Source of the DNA: Drosophila persimilis
Taxonomy: Eukaryota > Arthropoda > Insecta > Diptera > Drosophilidae
Length of the DNA stretch: 64,000 nucleotides
Assembly: GCF_003286085.1 (NCBI RefSeq)
Contig: NW_020825288.1
Span: 25,172,001-25,236,000 of the forward strand
Direction of reading: 5' to 3'
How positions within the stretch are numbered: the stretch's first letter is position 1; every line of letters begins with the position of its first letter. Position numbers and translations under genes: made by a program. A model generated the notes under the pieces. The model saw only the letters and a program-made list of their open reading frames with translations, searched no databases and was not told the DNA's origin. Below are positions 25,906-38,366 of the stretch, piece after piece.

Positions 25906-28900
25906 AGAGGGAGAGATATAGTCCTCCTACATGGATGTTGGGTAAACAATTTGGAAGCTATAAATATTATTATGAAATGGACTTCTTTTTCTTCTTAAAA
26001 AACAAATATAAATTTAGTATCCCAGAAGTTTCTCAACTAAAAATCAGAAGTGCTTCAATATTAAAGACATTTTAGCTTAATATGTGACTCGTTGCCTTCA
26101 TTTAAATAGCTTTTTATTTAAATGTTTCGTTTATTTTATTTGAATATAACCTTCAAATATTTTCCACTGGACAGTCATTATTTTTAACGATATTTTAGAA
26201 CGATGTTTTTTGTTCCTCTTTGTGTTTCGATCCGACTGATTTTGATACGTGATCTGCCTACAAACGAATCAAAGTTAAGTGCTGAGTCTTTCCAGAAATC
26301 GTTCGTACTGGGGAAACAAGCGGAAAGAAGCACTCGACAAACATGTGACCAAAATGATAAAACCCTCTTCGGAAAGGGTATGCAAAAAATGTGGAGATTT
26401 TTGCCCGGAATTGTCGTTGAGTGGCTGTTGCCGGGCTCCGACGAACTGTTGCTGTGGCGGTTCCCCTTGAAAAAGGTGAAAGCAAAAGTTATGTTCTATT
26501 TGTTTCACCTGAAAAGCAACAATAACAAAGCGAAAACAGAAACAGTGCAGGGCGGTCTCTGCTATAAAAAAAAAACTTGAAGAAAAGCCATGTAATTTTC
26601 CAGCAAAGAGTCCCCAGTCCCCCAGTCCACGGCTGTCTGTCTGTCTGTCAGCCAGTCGTCATTCAGGGGGATAAAAGCGGTTCACGGTTTCGCGCACGAT
26701 TCGAGTAAAAGCAAAAGCTGCTAAAACTCTCAAATTGTTTTATGGTTTGCTGCAATCGAGAAAGACAGCGAGAAAGAAAAGGGCTCCATATCCATCTCCA
26801 AAAGGAAAGTGGTTCCAAAACAGATGGCAACCCTGAAATGGACGGAACAGTGGAGGAGATGGAGGTATATGGTACGGTACAAGGGATTATTTCTTCGGGT
26901 ATTCATTTGTTCTAAGCTCAATCCCTCTGTCTCATTAGAGAGCCTCATCCGCTCCCTGTTGGTTCGTGTGGGAAGACTCTTATCGCGGCTTAAAGCATGG
27001 CGGAAGTCAACAGTAAATAAAGCTGCAAATTCACTCCCTTCGCCGGCTGCCAAGTGCTTCGTTATGTAAGGTGACGCACACGCTCAGGCGGATAAGTGTG
27101 CACCCACTGCCACCACTGAGAGTCATTCAGGAAGGAGATTATAAAGCGGGCATTGCTTCAAAAATAAACCGTGTGATGTCACTGCGTAAAAGCTGTTGAT
27201 CTTACGGAGATAGCCCTCTGGCGGAAATGCGGTAAAGCTTCAAGAGAAGTCCTCTCTCACTTAAAGGTATTTTTAGTGGAGGGCTTTCCCACCTTAGAGG
27301 GAAAGAATTGCAGTGAAATATCTCTCGAGTGCTTCCTTCAAGGAACCCCAGAGACCGTATAAATTGCTGGCTTTCCCCAGGAGCTTTTTGATTAATTTGT
27401 TAACCATATTAATCTTGTACGATCTGTTAAAAATGATGAGTATTTATTTGCTGGTTATACAGGGTTATCGACCCGAGACAAAAGAGTTTTCTCTTTAAAA
27501 GTAGGAAATCCTTACCACTTTCCTTGACTTGCTTTTGATCAGGCAGAGTTAGAGATAAGCCGATCAACGATTGAAAACAAAAGCCTCAGCCAATTATTAA
27601 ATTTAAATAAAATATTGTGATTACCAAAAGACAACAACAGCAGCAGAGACTGGCATTAGGCAGCATTGGAGAGCAGCATTGTGGCCAGCCAGAGATCCAT
27701 CTAGCAGCCAATTAGGTTGCAAAAATATGGTCGACAAATCACCAATAAACAGAGACGCAGATACAGAGATACAGCGCAGAGAGTCAGAGACTGCGATCGG
27801 CAGATACGATTCGAATTTTCCTCGATGAAAACGAGGCATGCAAATCCAATAATGTTTCCTGCCTGGGATACGTCATTAGGCTGCTGCACCCGCACCATAA
27901 ATACATGAATACCCATACCCATAGCCATACCCCCCGCGGCAGTGCTGCCCCCCCTCGCCCCATTCTCCCAATCAATCGACCAAATATTGTACATTTTTGA
28001 AAGTGAAATTTTCTTCGTGTCTCAACGAGTTTTTTGTGTTTTTGTTTCTGTGTGTTTGGATGCTGGGGGAGCTGCGGAGCTGACGCTGATGATGACGTTG
28101 ATGAACAAACAAACAAAGCAACACGTTTTCTACCCTCCCCGCTCCTCCACGCCGATCTCTGCCCCATGATCTTTCCTCCCCACTTGACCACTTGACGACG
28201 TCTGTCAACGGCAAATGAAAGTGTTGGCTCTCTGGAGATGACGATCGTCGTCATGATCATGATGAAAAGGGGGCGGCGAGTGAGGAGGCGGCAGAGGCAG
28301 AGGCATTTGTGTGCTTGGATGTTTCGGGTGTCAGAGCCACTCATAAGTTTTTATTACCACACAGATACACACACACACACACACACACACACGGCAAACA
28401 CCTCAGACCTATAAGTTTATGATTTTTCTTCATCATTCGAAAGAGAGGCAGAAAGAAAGAAAGAAAGAAGAAAGTGAACCCCCGCCTGCGTGGGGTCCCA
28501 CGCTTCAGGTTGCAGATTTTGAGCACAAGTTTCGGCCAACAAATTAATTGCCAATTAAGTGCTTTTGATAATCACATTCGATTTGCTTAAAACAAAAATA
28601 TAATAAAAATATCTTTAAAGAGGGGTTTTTTTAAAGTGCGTTTAGGGATTGAAAGTTTTGAAAAGATTTGAGATTTTGCAATGAATAGCAGTTGAATAGT
28701 TGAGGACTTTGTACTTTGGCGATGATTGGTGCTTCGAATCGGTAATTATACTCATTTCATTTGAATATTCTTCAATACAATAGATTTGTCTTAGAGAAAA
28801 ATATACTATTTGCAGATGAAGTGGAAATGGGGAGAGTCGAGAATAGATTCCGAGAATTTTCAAAGTAGGTTAAGACAGATATCGGATCAAGCTTTAGCCA

Positions 28901-30905
28901 TAAGCCAGTCGGAATGTCGAGGCACACGTGGCGCGACATCAGGATACCAGGTACTCAGACAGAGGGGTGTAGTGTATATTATATACATAATCTTAAATAT
29001 ATACGTATGCCTTTTTGGCTGTTCTACAGATACAGATTCTTAGTTTGAATGGCATTCTTTATTATTTAATTATAATTCAGCTCAAAATGCTACCCACATT
29101 ATAATTATATCTTTGACAATCACTCTGTAAATTCTTTGAACCATTACGAAGCCCCCTTCTCCATCCACAGATCTATTACCAAAAGTCTTGCAGCAGTCCC
29201 CCATCCACTCTGTCCCACTTGGGTGGTGTTCCTCTCTCCACTCGCAGGCCTCCATCGTTCTTCGCACATGATTGCATGATTGAGCAAAGTAATTGATCGA
29301 CGACTGATCCACGCGAGTGATTTTCGATTACATGACACACCAAAACAAACACCAGACTCATCCGCACCGAAAAGTATTCCATGTAAAAAAGATTGAATAA
29401 ATATTAACAAATTGAATTCAACGTTTACGAGGCTTTTTTCAATTGAAAGGTAAAAAGGAGGGCTGGCCCCTCCTCCCCGTTGACAGTTTGACTTTTACTT
29501 TCCAAATTGTCGGTGCGACATCAAGTGGCAAAGTGTGGCAGGGAGCATGGGGTAGGGGGGGCATGGGGCATGCTGTGTGGAGACCGTATAGAGAGGAGGT
29601 TTCTATACAGCTCCTCTCTTGTGGTTTGCTTTGTAATTATTTCATTGAGTCGCTTTTTCTGTGTGTCTCAATTGATCGACTGCCACACGGCACTCGAGAA
29701 AGTTTTTTTTGTATTTTAATTTTCAGATATTTCTCCAGTGTGTTTCTTTTTTTCTCTTCTGAATATTTTAGGGGTACTTGTAATTGATCAATACGATGCT
29801 TGAGTACATCCGTCTTTCCATCAAAAAGGCGCAGAAAAAAAAATTCCGAAAAAAAAAACCGCAGTCGCCAATTTTAATTATCAATCTCTCCCTGGCATCT
29901 CACTCTCCATTTCTCTCTCTCTCCAAAAAGCATATAATTAAACCATTTTTCGTATCTGCCACTTTTTCCCCCAAAATTTGACTTTGACTTTGGGCAGAAC
30001 CATCAGCAAAAGTACCTCAAAACAAAAGAAAACAAAAGTCGGAAAACAAAAGTGAATGTCGGGTGCCGACGCGAATAAAGTCATGAACTTTGTATCTGAC
30101 AGATACAATTGTATCCACAAATTGCTTGTAATTAAAAACTGTCGTTTGAGTCTCCGAGCCTCATTATGTCTCTCCGCCACTTTCGGTTAAGTTTTGTTTT
30201 TCATTTCCAGTCACTTGTATGGGTCGTCGGAGCTGATCATCTGACAATGTTTAAGAATAACAGAGAGTGGGAGGAACAATCTCGCAGGCGAGATCTAATT
30301 GCTCTTTTATATCTTAGATCTTTGAAATCAACAAAAAAAACCCAAACCCCAACACAAAAGTATTTTGAGAAACTTACTCAGAAATGGCACGTTAGTCTTT
30401 AAGGAGAACAAGTTGAAATATCAGTACATACCTGAAAGGAAAAGAGATACGAAAAATGATTAGAAATGTGTATAAATAAACCATAAATAAATATATGTAA
30501 AGGCTTATGGAGTTCCGATCGTAAGACCATTCGTTTAATCGATTACTTTTTACGCTTCCATCAAACGTGTATTCAAATAAGGATGCTTTCTTTTATTTTT
30601 CTTTTCATTATTTTTAGCTTCTATAGTTTATGAACCATCAAATCTCGTACAAGTAATCTCTTACATCTATTATTGATCAATTGTGGTTTTTGAAAATATA
30701 TTTAAATGTATGTAAGGGACTTGAGACATTTCGTCTTACGTACGACTTTTCTTGGATTAGGAAAATAATTATCTGAAAGTATTAGACAAGGCTTTTTTTG
30801 GCGAATTTTTTGAGTAGGAGTCTCCCGGGTAGAGAGCTTTAAGTAAAGAGAGAGATAGGGAGAAACAGAGAGGTTGTGGGCTCTCATTGACTGTATGAGG
30901 TATTC
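25906..30905. other. Gene-free stretch
   Basis: Includes CTGT repeats (26634-26649) followed by GGATAAAAG at 26669, a weak TATA-like sequence without a matching initiator. Also AAAG repeats (28448-28468) and A-runs near 29836-29860. Nothing coding is supported. Confidence 0.5.
28367..28392 (+). repeat. AC dinucleotide microsatellite (13 units)
   Basis: Thirteen perfect AC units, preceded by ACAGAT. Confidence 0.95.
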
Positions 30906-30934
30906 ACCCTTAAGTGCTAAGCCACACTGGGAGA
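30906..30934 (+). repeat. Dispersed GCTAAGCCACACTGG motif, extended copy
   Basis: The sequence runs CACCCTTAAGT-GCTAAGCCACACTGG-GAGAG. The extended form recurs in reverse complement at 47108-47138, so the relationship goes beyond the core. A GA-rich tract (30846-30872) lies upstream, as in the 25.7 kb array. Confidence 0.8.
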
Positions 30935-33900
30935 GAATTGACTTGCTCAAGAAATTCTTTAATTTCTTTCTATAATTCCTTTGCCATTTTCCATATTTAA
31001 TCTCTAGATTCTTTCTCCATTTACCCCCACTTGAACTCTGGAGTATTCAACCAGAAATGTCCCAAAATATACGAATGAAGAATGGACGATGAACGATGAA
31101 CTACATACATACGAGTACATATGTATGTTCCATTTGTAAATTGCTTTTCTCATTAACTCCAAAGTCCCTCCAAGTCCCGTTGATAGCCCTTCTAATATGA
31201 CACCCGTAAGCTGCACATTAGACCTCCAGTTAGCACGGTAATCCGAAATATAAGGCCCCAAATGGTTGGCTAACCATAATTACTCACAACTGGAGCACGC
31301 TGTCAACGGAGCAGACTCCATTAAATTGGCCAGCAAAAATAAGATATACAATATAATTCAAGGCACCTGTCAAATGCCTCAAAACGAACAAAAAGTCCGC
31401 TTGGGCTCAAGGCAATCGCCGCTAAAAGTTCCAGTTAGCTAGGCAACGCGACATGAAAAAGTTTCAGCCGCTCTTCATCTGCAAAAAATAGAAAAAAAAC
31501 CTGGGTCAAAATCTCCCCCACCGACCGGGGGGGGGGCTGGGGCTTCTCCTTCTATCTGCCTCTCCAATGACGTGTTTTGACCCAGTTTGTGCATGTAGTT
31601 TCGGCCAAGACTGAGAGCGCCTTGACAAACAATTAAGGCAACAAAAACACACACAAAAAAGGTGAATAACCACCCACGACTGACACGGGTCTGGGGTCTG
31701 GGGCTTCAGCTCGCGGCATGTGACGGAAGTGACCTTGTCAATGGATTTTTGTGCGGACTGGTTTTAGATAGGGGTCGCGGGGTCTCTTCCGATCAGCTAA
31801 GGCACGAGGCCTGCCAGGGGCCAATGAACTTTGAGAAAATTTTCATAATTTTTCTCCTGCGGAAGAAATTTGCATTCGATGTGAGGTAATAAATATCCAG
31901 CCGTACGGCTTCGGCTCCTAAGCTCTGGCCATCGATCGTCTATAAGCCACCTCTCATTCTCTCTCCCTTTCTCCCTCTGTCCCGGCAGACCACCTCCCCC
32001 TACTCTCTCCGTGCACTCTCCTCCTCTCAGGTGCATTCACATTTGAATTTCAATTTCAAATTGAACGAAACGAAACGAATCGAATCGAAACGGAATAAGA
32101 GAAACACACATACAAAATCGCATGCGAGAAAAATGAAATCAAGTCAAAATTATGCGCATAAGTTGCGCACAGTTCGAGAGGGGTGGGGGGGGGGGGGGGG
32201 GGGGGGCGGGGGAAGAGCGGAGGGGGGGGGCTATATCTCTACTATATAGCGGCACATACTCGTCTGTGGCCGTTATGGCTGCAGAAATTTATCATCCCAT
32301 GGCTCGGATCGAATTGCGGGGTCCAGAGCCACAGCCAGAGCAGAGAGCAGAGCAGAGCTCTACAGAGGCAAAAGCCAGCCAGAGAAAGGTGCAACAAGTG
32401 GCAGCTACAAAGTGGTTGAGGCAGCTGCCGCTGCCACAAAATGCCTCGAATACTTTATTGATTTCATAGCACATTTGCCAGGAATTTCCACCATCTGTCT
32501 GTGTGTGTCTCCGAGTGCATCTCATTTGGGGCTTATGGAACGGGGAGTTCAAGCAAAAATTCACAAAACGAAACGGAAGTTCAATGGGAGGATGCGTTGC
32601 GAAAATTGCTTGGGAAATTGTTGCAACATTTCGTTCCGTTTTATTATCGTTTGCGGAAATTGTTAAGACTTCGGGCTGGGCAAAATTATTTGCACAGGTG
32701 GATACAAATCTATCTGTGATTACAGGAATATATTGAAGAGTTTTCTAGCTGTTATTATTAATTGTAAGAGCACCAAGCTGCATGCCATGGAGCCATGAAT
32801 CGAAGGAGGGTCGCATATGTTCATCAAAGAGGATTTGTGTTTTTACTAATCCCAACTTTCATTTGAAACAGAAATACTCGATACGAATTTAAAGCTTAGG
32901 CGGTCTTTGAATGGAGTATTTATCCCTTTTCTTCCCTTTATTCCGAAATGGAATCTATGGAAAAAAATCTTAAGTAATCGAAAAAACAGAAGATATTCAT
33001 AAGAGTGAAAATCTTATCGAAACAATTTTTTTTATATTTTAGAGAGAATTTCTAGAATTTATTTGAATCAAATCTTATTATTATTTTTTTTTATATTGTG
33101 AATTACTGCCGATATTAGTTGTATTCCATATTGGCTTCCCTTCTATTAGAAAAAATGATCAAATATTCGCAAAATTGGTGAAAACAATATATTAACGAAA
33201 TGGAACCCTTTTTATAGTACGATCTTAGTCCCTTTTTAAACAAACAAACAAATGCAATCCTTAAACTGTTTGGATTCCCAAATTACAATAAATAATACAA
33301 CAAAAAAAGCACTTGTTAGATTTCGCATACAGATATATCTCTTCCTAAGAGTAAAGTACTCACCCCTTTCCCCTAACCCCTCCCACTCTCTTCATTTCCT
33401 GCGTATTTCACTTCACGCATTTTGCTCTCATAATTGCAGACTTCATCAGAAAACTCATCGCTCGAGACCCCACCCCACCCCACCGAAACCCTCGAAGACC
33501 GAGCAGAAAGCGGCTCTTGCCACTTGCCCAAAAACTGAAGAAAAGAAATATTTCTTTCATTTTGGCCTTTTTGCCGGCTATGCCGCTGCTGTGGCTGCTG
33601 CTGTGGCTGCTTTCTTTGCAACATTTCAGCAGAGTTTTGCGGCAGCTTCGTTAACGTTTACTTTCTCCTTCGATGTGTACTTTTTCCTGCAGTCTTTTTT
33701 CGGTACGACTACGAGTATTGCTTTTTCCATCTCGCAATCAGTTGGGTGCACAGGTTCAGGTTCAGGTCCGTTTGCTGGTGGACTTTGCTTATCTCGGGCT
33801 TGAATTTTTTATGTCTGTCTTTCCGTTTTTTTACTTTTTGGGAAAGCCAAACGGCATCTTCAACGCCACAGCTAAGGTTGTGGCAAGTGGCGTTGTCTGG

Positions 33901-34389
33901 CGAGCGAGCGGCTGAGGCAGAGGCTGAGGCAAAAGTATCTGCGATTGTTATCAACTAAATGGTGTTAAAGTGCGTGAGAAACACAATATGAAGTCTGGAG
34001 TCGAGACCAGTCTCGTAGGATGCACTCTGCTCGGGCCCCCGGAAGAGTCAGACACAGAGACACAGCGAGAGAGAGAGAGAGAGTGTGTGTGGGGGCACTG
34101 CAACTTTTACCCTGTTATACAACACGTGGAAAAGGGCAATGGCAGTGGCAATGCCCCCCAGTTCGTAATGATCGTACAACTTTTCTTCAAGTGCCCCTCG
34201 ACCCCAACCTGCGCATGTAACGTGAAGAAAGGGACATGAAACATGCCACAGACCTAATGTGTAACGAAACTTTACTAAAACAGTAAAAGAAGGGCTTACT
34301 TGTGGGATATCGGATATTATAGATAGATGCAGACGTGGATGATACTTAAACAGGCCTTGAGAGGGACAGATATCGAAGAAACTAGGGGA
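30935..34389. other. Gene-free stretch
   Basis: Apart from the poly(G) tract it holds GAAAC/GAATC repeats (32052-32092), an AT-rich block (32940-33250), CCCCA repeats (33470-33485) and a GA/GT run (34065-34092). The 183-codon plus frame at 33252-33803 is not protein-like. Confidence 0.5.
32181..32250 (+). repeat. Poly(G) tract with a 22-G run followed by a short palindrome
   Basis: An unbroken run of 22 G occupies 32185-32206, followed by GGGGG and nine-G tracts up to 32230. The inverted repeat GCTATAT-CTCTACT-ATATAGC (32230-32250) follows directly. Run length may be uncertain in the assembly. Confidence 0.85.
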
Positions 34390-34411
34390 CTATCGATAGA
34401 TCGATAGATAA
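34390..34411. promoter_or_regulatory. DRE (TATCGATA) plus a second CGATAGATAA site
   Basis: A perfect DREF recognition element, TATCGATA, at 34391-34398 is followed immediately by GATCGATAGATAA. DREs mark housekeeping-type Drosophila promoters and boundaries. No open frame or leader-like sequence is evident next to it. Confidence 0.4.
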
Positions 34412-34694
34412 AATTACAGATATATCCTTAGGTCTAAGCTGGAGTATGCATTCTCTATACTGTTAAAGATCTCTGAGATCTAGGTACAGGACATTCGTCT
34501 AAAGTTCAGGTTAACTTTTTGGGTAAACATTCTCCTAAGAACAACAGAAAATGAGAAGCATAGCATGTACAAAAGTCTGAAGTGTTTCCGATCCAAGCAA
34601 TAGTATATATATTCATTCCTGATCAGCAATACTGACTGTCCGAATCTCGATCATTCTTAAGGACAGATTTAAGAAAACGTAGCTAGCTCTCTTT

Positions 34695-34716
34695 CTCTCT
34701 CACAGAGTGGCTTAGC
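34695..34716 (-). repeat. Dispersed motif, variant copy
   Basis: Read on the minus strand it is GCTAAGCCACTCTGTGAGAG, a variant of the consensus that keeps the GA-rich tail. A near-identical variant lies at 43805-43826. Confidence 0.65.
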
Positions 34717-35821
34717 TATCTCTTTGTTCACCATTAGTTGGCCCAAACGTATAAGAAATAATTGAAGGCATAAACCATCGACTAAGTTCATATATAAATT
34801 GATCACAGCTGTCCATCAGAGAGGTGAAAACTCCAAGATCCCAACTCTTTGTGCCCCGAAACTGAAACCCAAACCCAAACTTAAACTCAAACACACAGTC
34901 TCTAACAGGAATACACTAAACAGCATTTTGTTGGTTGTTATTTTTCGGCTTTAAGCGCGTGCCACTTGCATAATAACAATAACACGAAAGCCAGCCACAA
35001 AAATAACAAGTGCAACAAATGTTGATAAACATTTCAGCAGCAACCGAGCCGTAATGAGCAACAAATTGAATTTGTAATTGAAGTGTTTGACGGAGCGTTG
35101 AAGCGTCGCGTTCAGGGGGCTTGCAGCGAGTACGAGTATACCCTGACAGACGGGAGAGAGAGGGATGGAGAGAGGGGACATCCAGGTATCTTCTAGATTG
35201 GAATCCAGTATCGCTTGATATAGTCTTCGATGGAAGTCTCTCAGTTCTAGAGCTCTGCTAATGGAGAGGATTCACATCTTTTTTAGGATCCGAAAACTAT
35301 ATAATACTCTTCTAGAGTATCACAATCTTCGGCCCCCCGAAAACCCGCCTTTCTTTCTTGTTTTTCCACCGTTGTGTTGTTATTTTTTGTGTGTCTGTTT
35401 GTCTGTCCGACTGCCTGGCTGTTGATCCAACTGCAATGCAACATTTTCCCGCCGCCCCATGCCACATCTGGTGTAATCAGCGTGCGTGCATTCGAGTGGC
35501 GCCGCCTCAAGTGGGTGGCAGGAGGTGCGGCCGCCACAGCTCCAATCAGAAATTCGGGGCTTTAAACAATTTGTGGGATTTGTGTGCTAGTGTATTTCAG
35601 TATTTGAGTATTGCGATAGAGGCAAAGAGAGGAGAGGCCCAAAGAGTGCGCTTAAATGGCTAAGCCGTAGACGAATTGGGGTTATCATCATATAGCATAT
35701 ACCATATACCATAAATACTTAGTGGATGCTTGGGCAATGACGTATAACCGTCTAACATTTCGTTAAACGATACCTCAAGCCAGTGGCTAAAAGGTAATTG
35801 CCCTACAGGCCTCATCGCGAT

Positions 35822-35833
35822 CTGGTCACACTT
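35822..35833 (+). promoter_or_regulatory. Ohler motif-1-like (M1BP) sequence
   Basis: TGGTCACACTTT matches YGGTCACACTR at 10 of 11 positions. Motif 1 is normally found at housekeeping promoters. No clear leader or coding exon follows, so this is only a candidate. Confidence 0.3.
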
Positions 35834-37030
35834 TGAATTAAAGATTTTAGATTCAGGTTCTATTCGGGAATCGTCACTCGTTGCTCCCGTTTTTTTAGCA
35901 AACTTTTAGCACTCGAATGGCACTCGCCACGAGGACAAAAACATCGTGCATCATCTACAGATCGAGAGATACTCGCACACAGACCCCCAGCAGAAGACAA
36001 GAGAAAAGTCGGGCCCGAATCGGGTGTTAATTCAATTACGATGGGGCTAATAACTAATATGCATAGGAAGATCGGATTGAGTGCTAAATGAACACGGAAT
36101 CGGGGTGCAAATGTATCTGATGGTATCTGCTGCCGTATCTGATGGATGCTTTCGTTTCCAGAGAGCCTCCAATAACAACTATGTGCTGGCGTAATTAGCG
36201 CCTAGAGGCGATGGGCGGCTCCCTCCCGGAGATGGAGTGGTGGAGTAGTGGAGAGATGGGGAGATCTGCCAGATGAAAATGAAAAGAAAGCCTCAACTGA
36301 AACTGTGGTACGAGTACGTGCCCCGCCCGACACTTGACAAAACTTCAGAGATTCCCCGAAAGCAAGCACAAAGGCTAAGACATAATGAATGGCTGACTGA
36401 ATGACTGAATTATTATTATGATTACTATGAGGAGACACAATTGATTTGGCATGCAGTCTGGAGGGAGAGACAGACAGACCCTAGCCGATCTGAGCGCTGT
36501 GGAAAATTGAATTTGTTGGAGAATTTCGGTTTCGGAATTGGAATTGGAATCGGAATTGGAGAGAGATTTCACTTTGTTTGCCACAGACAGCGAAAACAAA
36601 CTAAAAATCTAGGAAAAAAAGAGACCAAAGCAAAGTAAAGAAAACTTTCCAACAAAAAGAGAGAAAAATTAATCAAATGATGACGAGCCGAGCAGCCGCC
36701 ACGAGCCGGTGTTCATCTCCTCAGATCGCAGATCCCAGCTCCCATCTCCCAGCTCCCAGATCCCAGATCTTTTGTCTATCCATGGGCTATGGCAGATAGG
36801 GAGGGGGACACAGATTGTTAGATCGTAGCTGGTGCTTCTACAACTTCCGCTACAAGCCGACAACATTGTTGCAAATATCTGTGGTATGTATCTGCACTGC
36901 GATCGAGGGCAACAATTTGGTTTTACTTTTTGTTTACTGTTTGCACATTGGATCTCTTGGCAGCCCAAGTCGAATGGATGGAGGAGGCATGCCACATAGA
37001 ATCTCACTAGGATAGAGCAAGAAAGAGAGA

Positions 37031-37075
37031 GGTAGTTAGCTAAGCTACTCTGAGAGAGAGAGAGAGACAGAGAGA
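37031..37075 (+). repeat. Dispersed motif, diverged copy with a long GA tail
   Basis: GCTAAGCTACTCTG at 37039 is followed directly by GAGAGAGAGAGAGA. It resembles the variant copies at 34695-34716 and 43805-43826. Confidence 0.6.
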
Positions 37076-38235
37076 TCTGTGATCAGGAGGAGTATCTGGC
37101 AGATAATCTTACGAATGATTCTTCCTGGGTGTCTATTTCTGATCCCAGATCTTTCCCACCAAAAAGAAGCTCGAATGACTGTCAAATCGTGGCCGTGAAT
37201 TCATTTCTCTCATTTAGATTAGGGCCCCCAGAAATAATCAATTCATTTCCCATTTGGAAACTCGCGATCCGAAACCAATGTGGAGACCACCAGGAGGGCA
37301 TCGTCATCATCGTCGTCTCATCCTCAGAGCAAGGGGGGGCCCAGCTACTACTACTACGAGTACTACCTCTCCTCTGCTCTGTTCTCTGTGCTCTGTTTAT
37401 TTACGATCATTGGAAGATCGGCGGCGGCATTGGGCAACACGGTGGAACACGCAGCGTGCCATTAAATCGTTTAAATGGTTTCCTTGGCACTTCATAATTT
37501 GCCGATCAGAGAGCAAGCCCCAAGTCCCAAATTGCCACCGTGTCCCATCGCCGATCGCCCATCTCCGTTGGCATCTCTCGCTCTACCTCTACCTCTCCCT
37601 CTCCCATCGGGAAAGGAATCTTTGCGTGTGGGCGTTGCCCATTTCCCCCTTGTGGAACGTTCGATCTGGCATCCTCGGCTGCCCACTGAGACAGAGACAG
37701 CAGGGAGCGGACAGGATTGCTGATCCAAGGGGAGCAATGCATCGACATCGCCATCGACATCAGCATCGGCCATTGGCTTTAAGCTGCATCCCCACCTCAA
37801 TCTTTGGCCGCAGCTCCAACTGGAAGTCCGACTCGGGACTCGGACTCCGAGATTGCGAATGGCAATTAATTGTATATTATTTTCGCGTCGTTTATTTACA
37901 GCAAATTAGCAGAATTGCAATTTTTCTTCAACAGTAAATTATTGTTATTGCCATGGCGAATGCCCATGACGCAGATCGCAGACTGAAAGAGAGAGTATCA
38001 TCGAGAGGATATTATGAGGCACTTTTCTCAACGCACGAAACGCATTTCAAACGAAAGTAACAAATAAGCAAGAAAGAGTTTTTTGTGTGAAGGATAATTA
38101 AGTGTGCGAGAAGAGAGGAGTAATCTAATAGGTGCTTAAAGCACTTAACTACGGAAATTAGCAAACGAGTTAGGAATCTGTTCATTTCCAGACGCCGAAG
38201 TTCATATACCCTGGATGATAAAGGATGTACCTCTA

Positions 38236-38366
38236 GTGCTAACCAACACTGGAAGAGAGAGAGGCAGAGAGATCAGCTCTGGCATCTTTAGCTTGTACTG
38301 CTAAGCCACACTGGAAGAGAGAGGGGCAGAGCTTTAGCTTGTACTGCTAAGCCACACTGGAAGAGT
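38236..38366 (+). repeat. Dispersed motif, three clustered copies
   Basis: Cores start at 38238 (GCTAACCAACACTGG), 38300 and 38346 (both GCTAAGCCACACTGG). Each is followed by AAGAG and GA-rich sequence. Spacings are 62 and 46 bp. The last two share the preceding CTTTAGCTTGTACT, indicating local tandem duplication. Confidence 0.88.

Noticed and set aside
26667-26705. TATA-like GGATAAAAG with possible start downstream
   Set aside because: No initiator match occurs about 30 bp downstream, and no leader or coding exon follows.
33252-33803. 183-codon plus-strand frame with Ala- and Phe-rich segments
   Set aside because: The Ala run comes from a GCTGTG repeat and the rest resembles no family. It starts in AT-rich DNA without promoter or leader features.
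37278-37937. 220-codon plus-strand open frame starting at ATG 37278
   Set aside because: It is rich in Arg/His/Ser from repeated GC-rich simple sequence, other frames on both strands are also open here, and no domain or family feature is visible. A composition artefact is the best reading.
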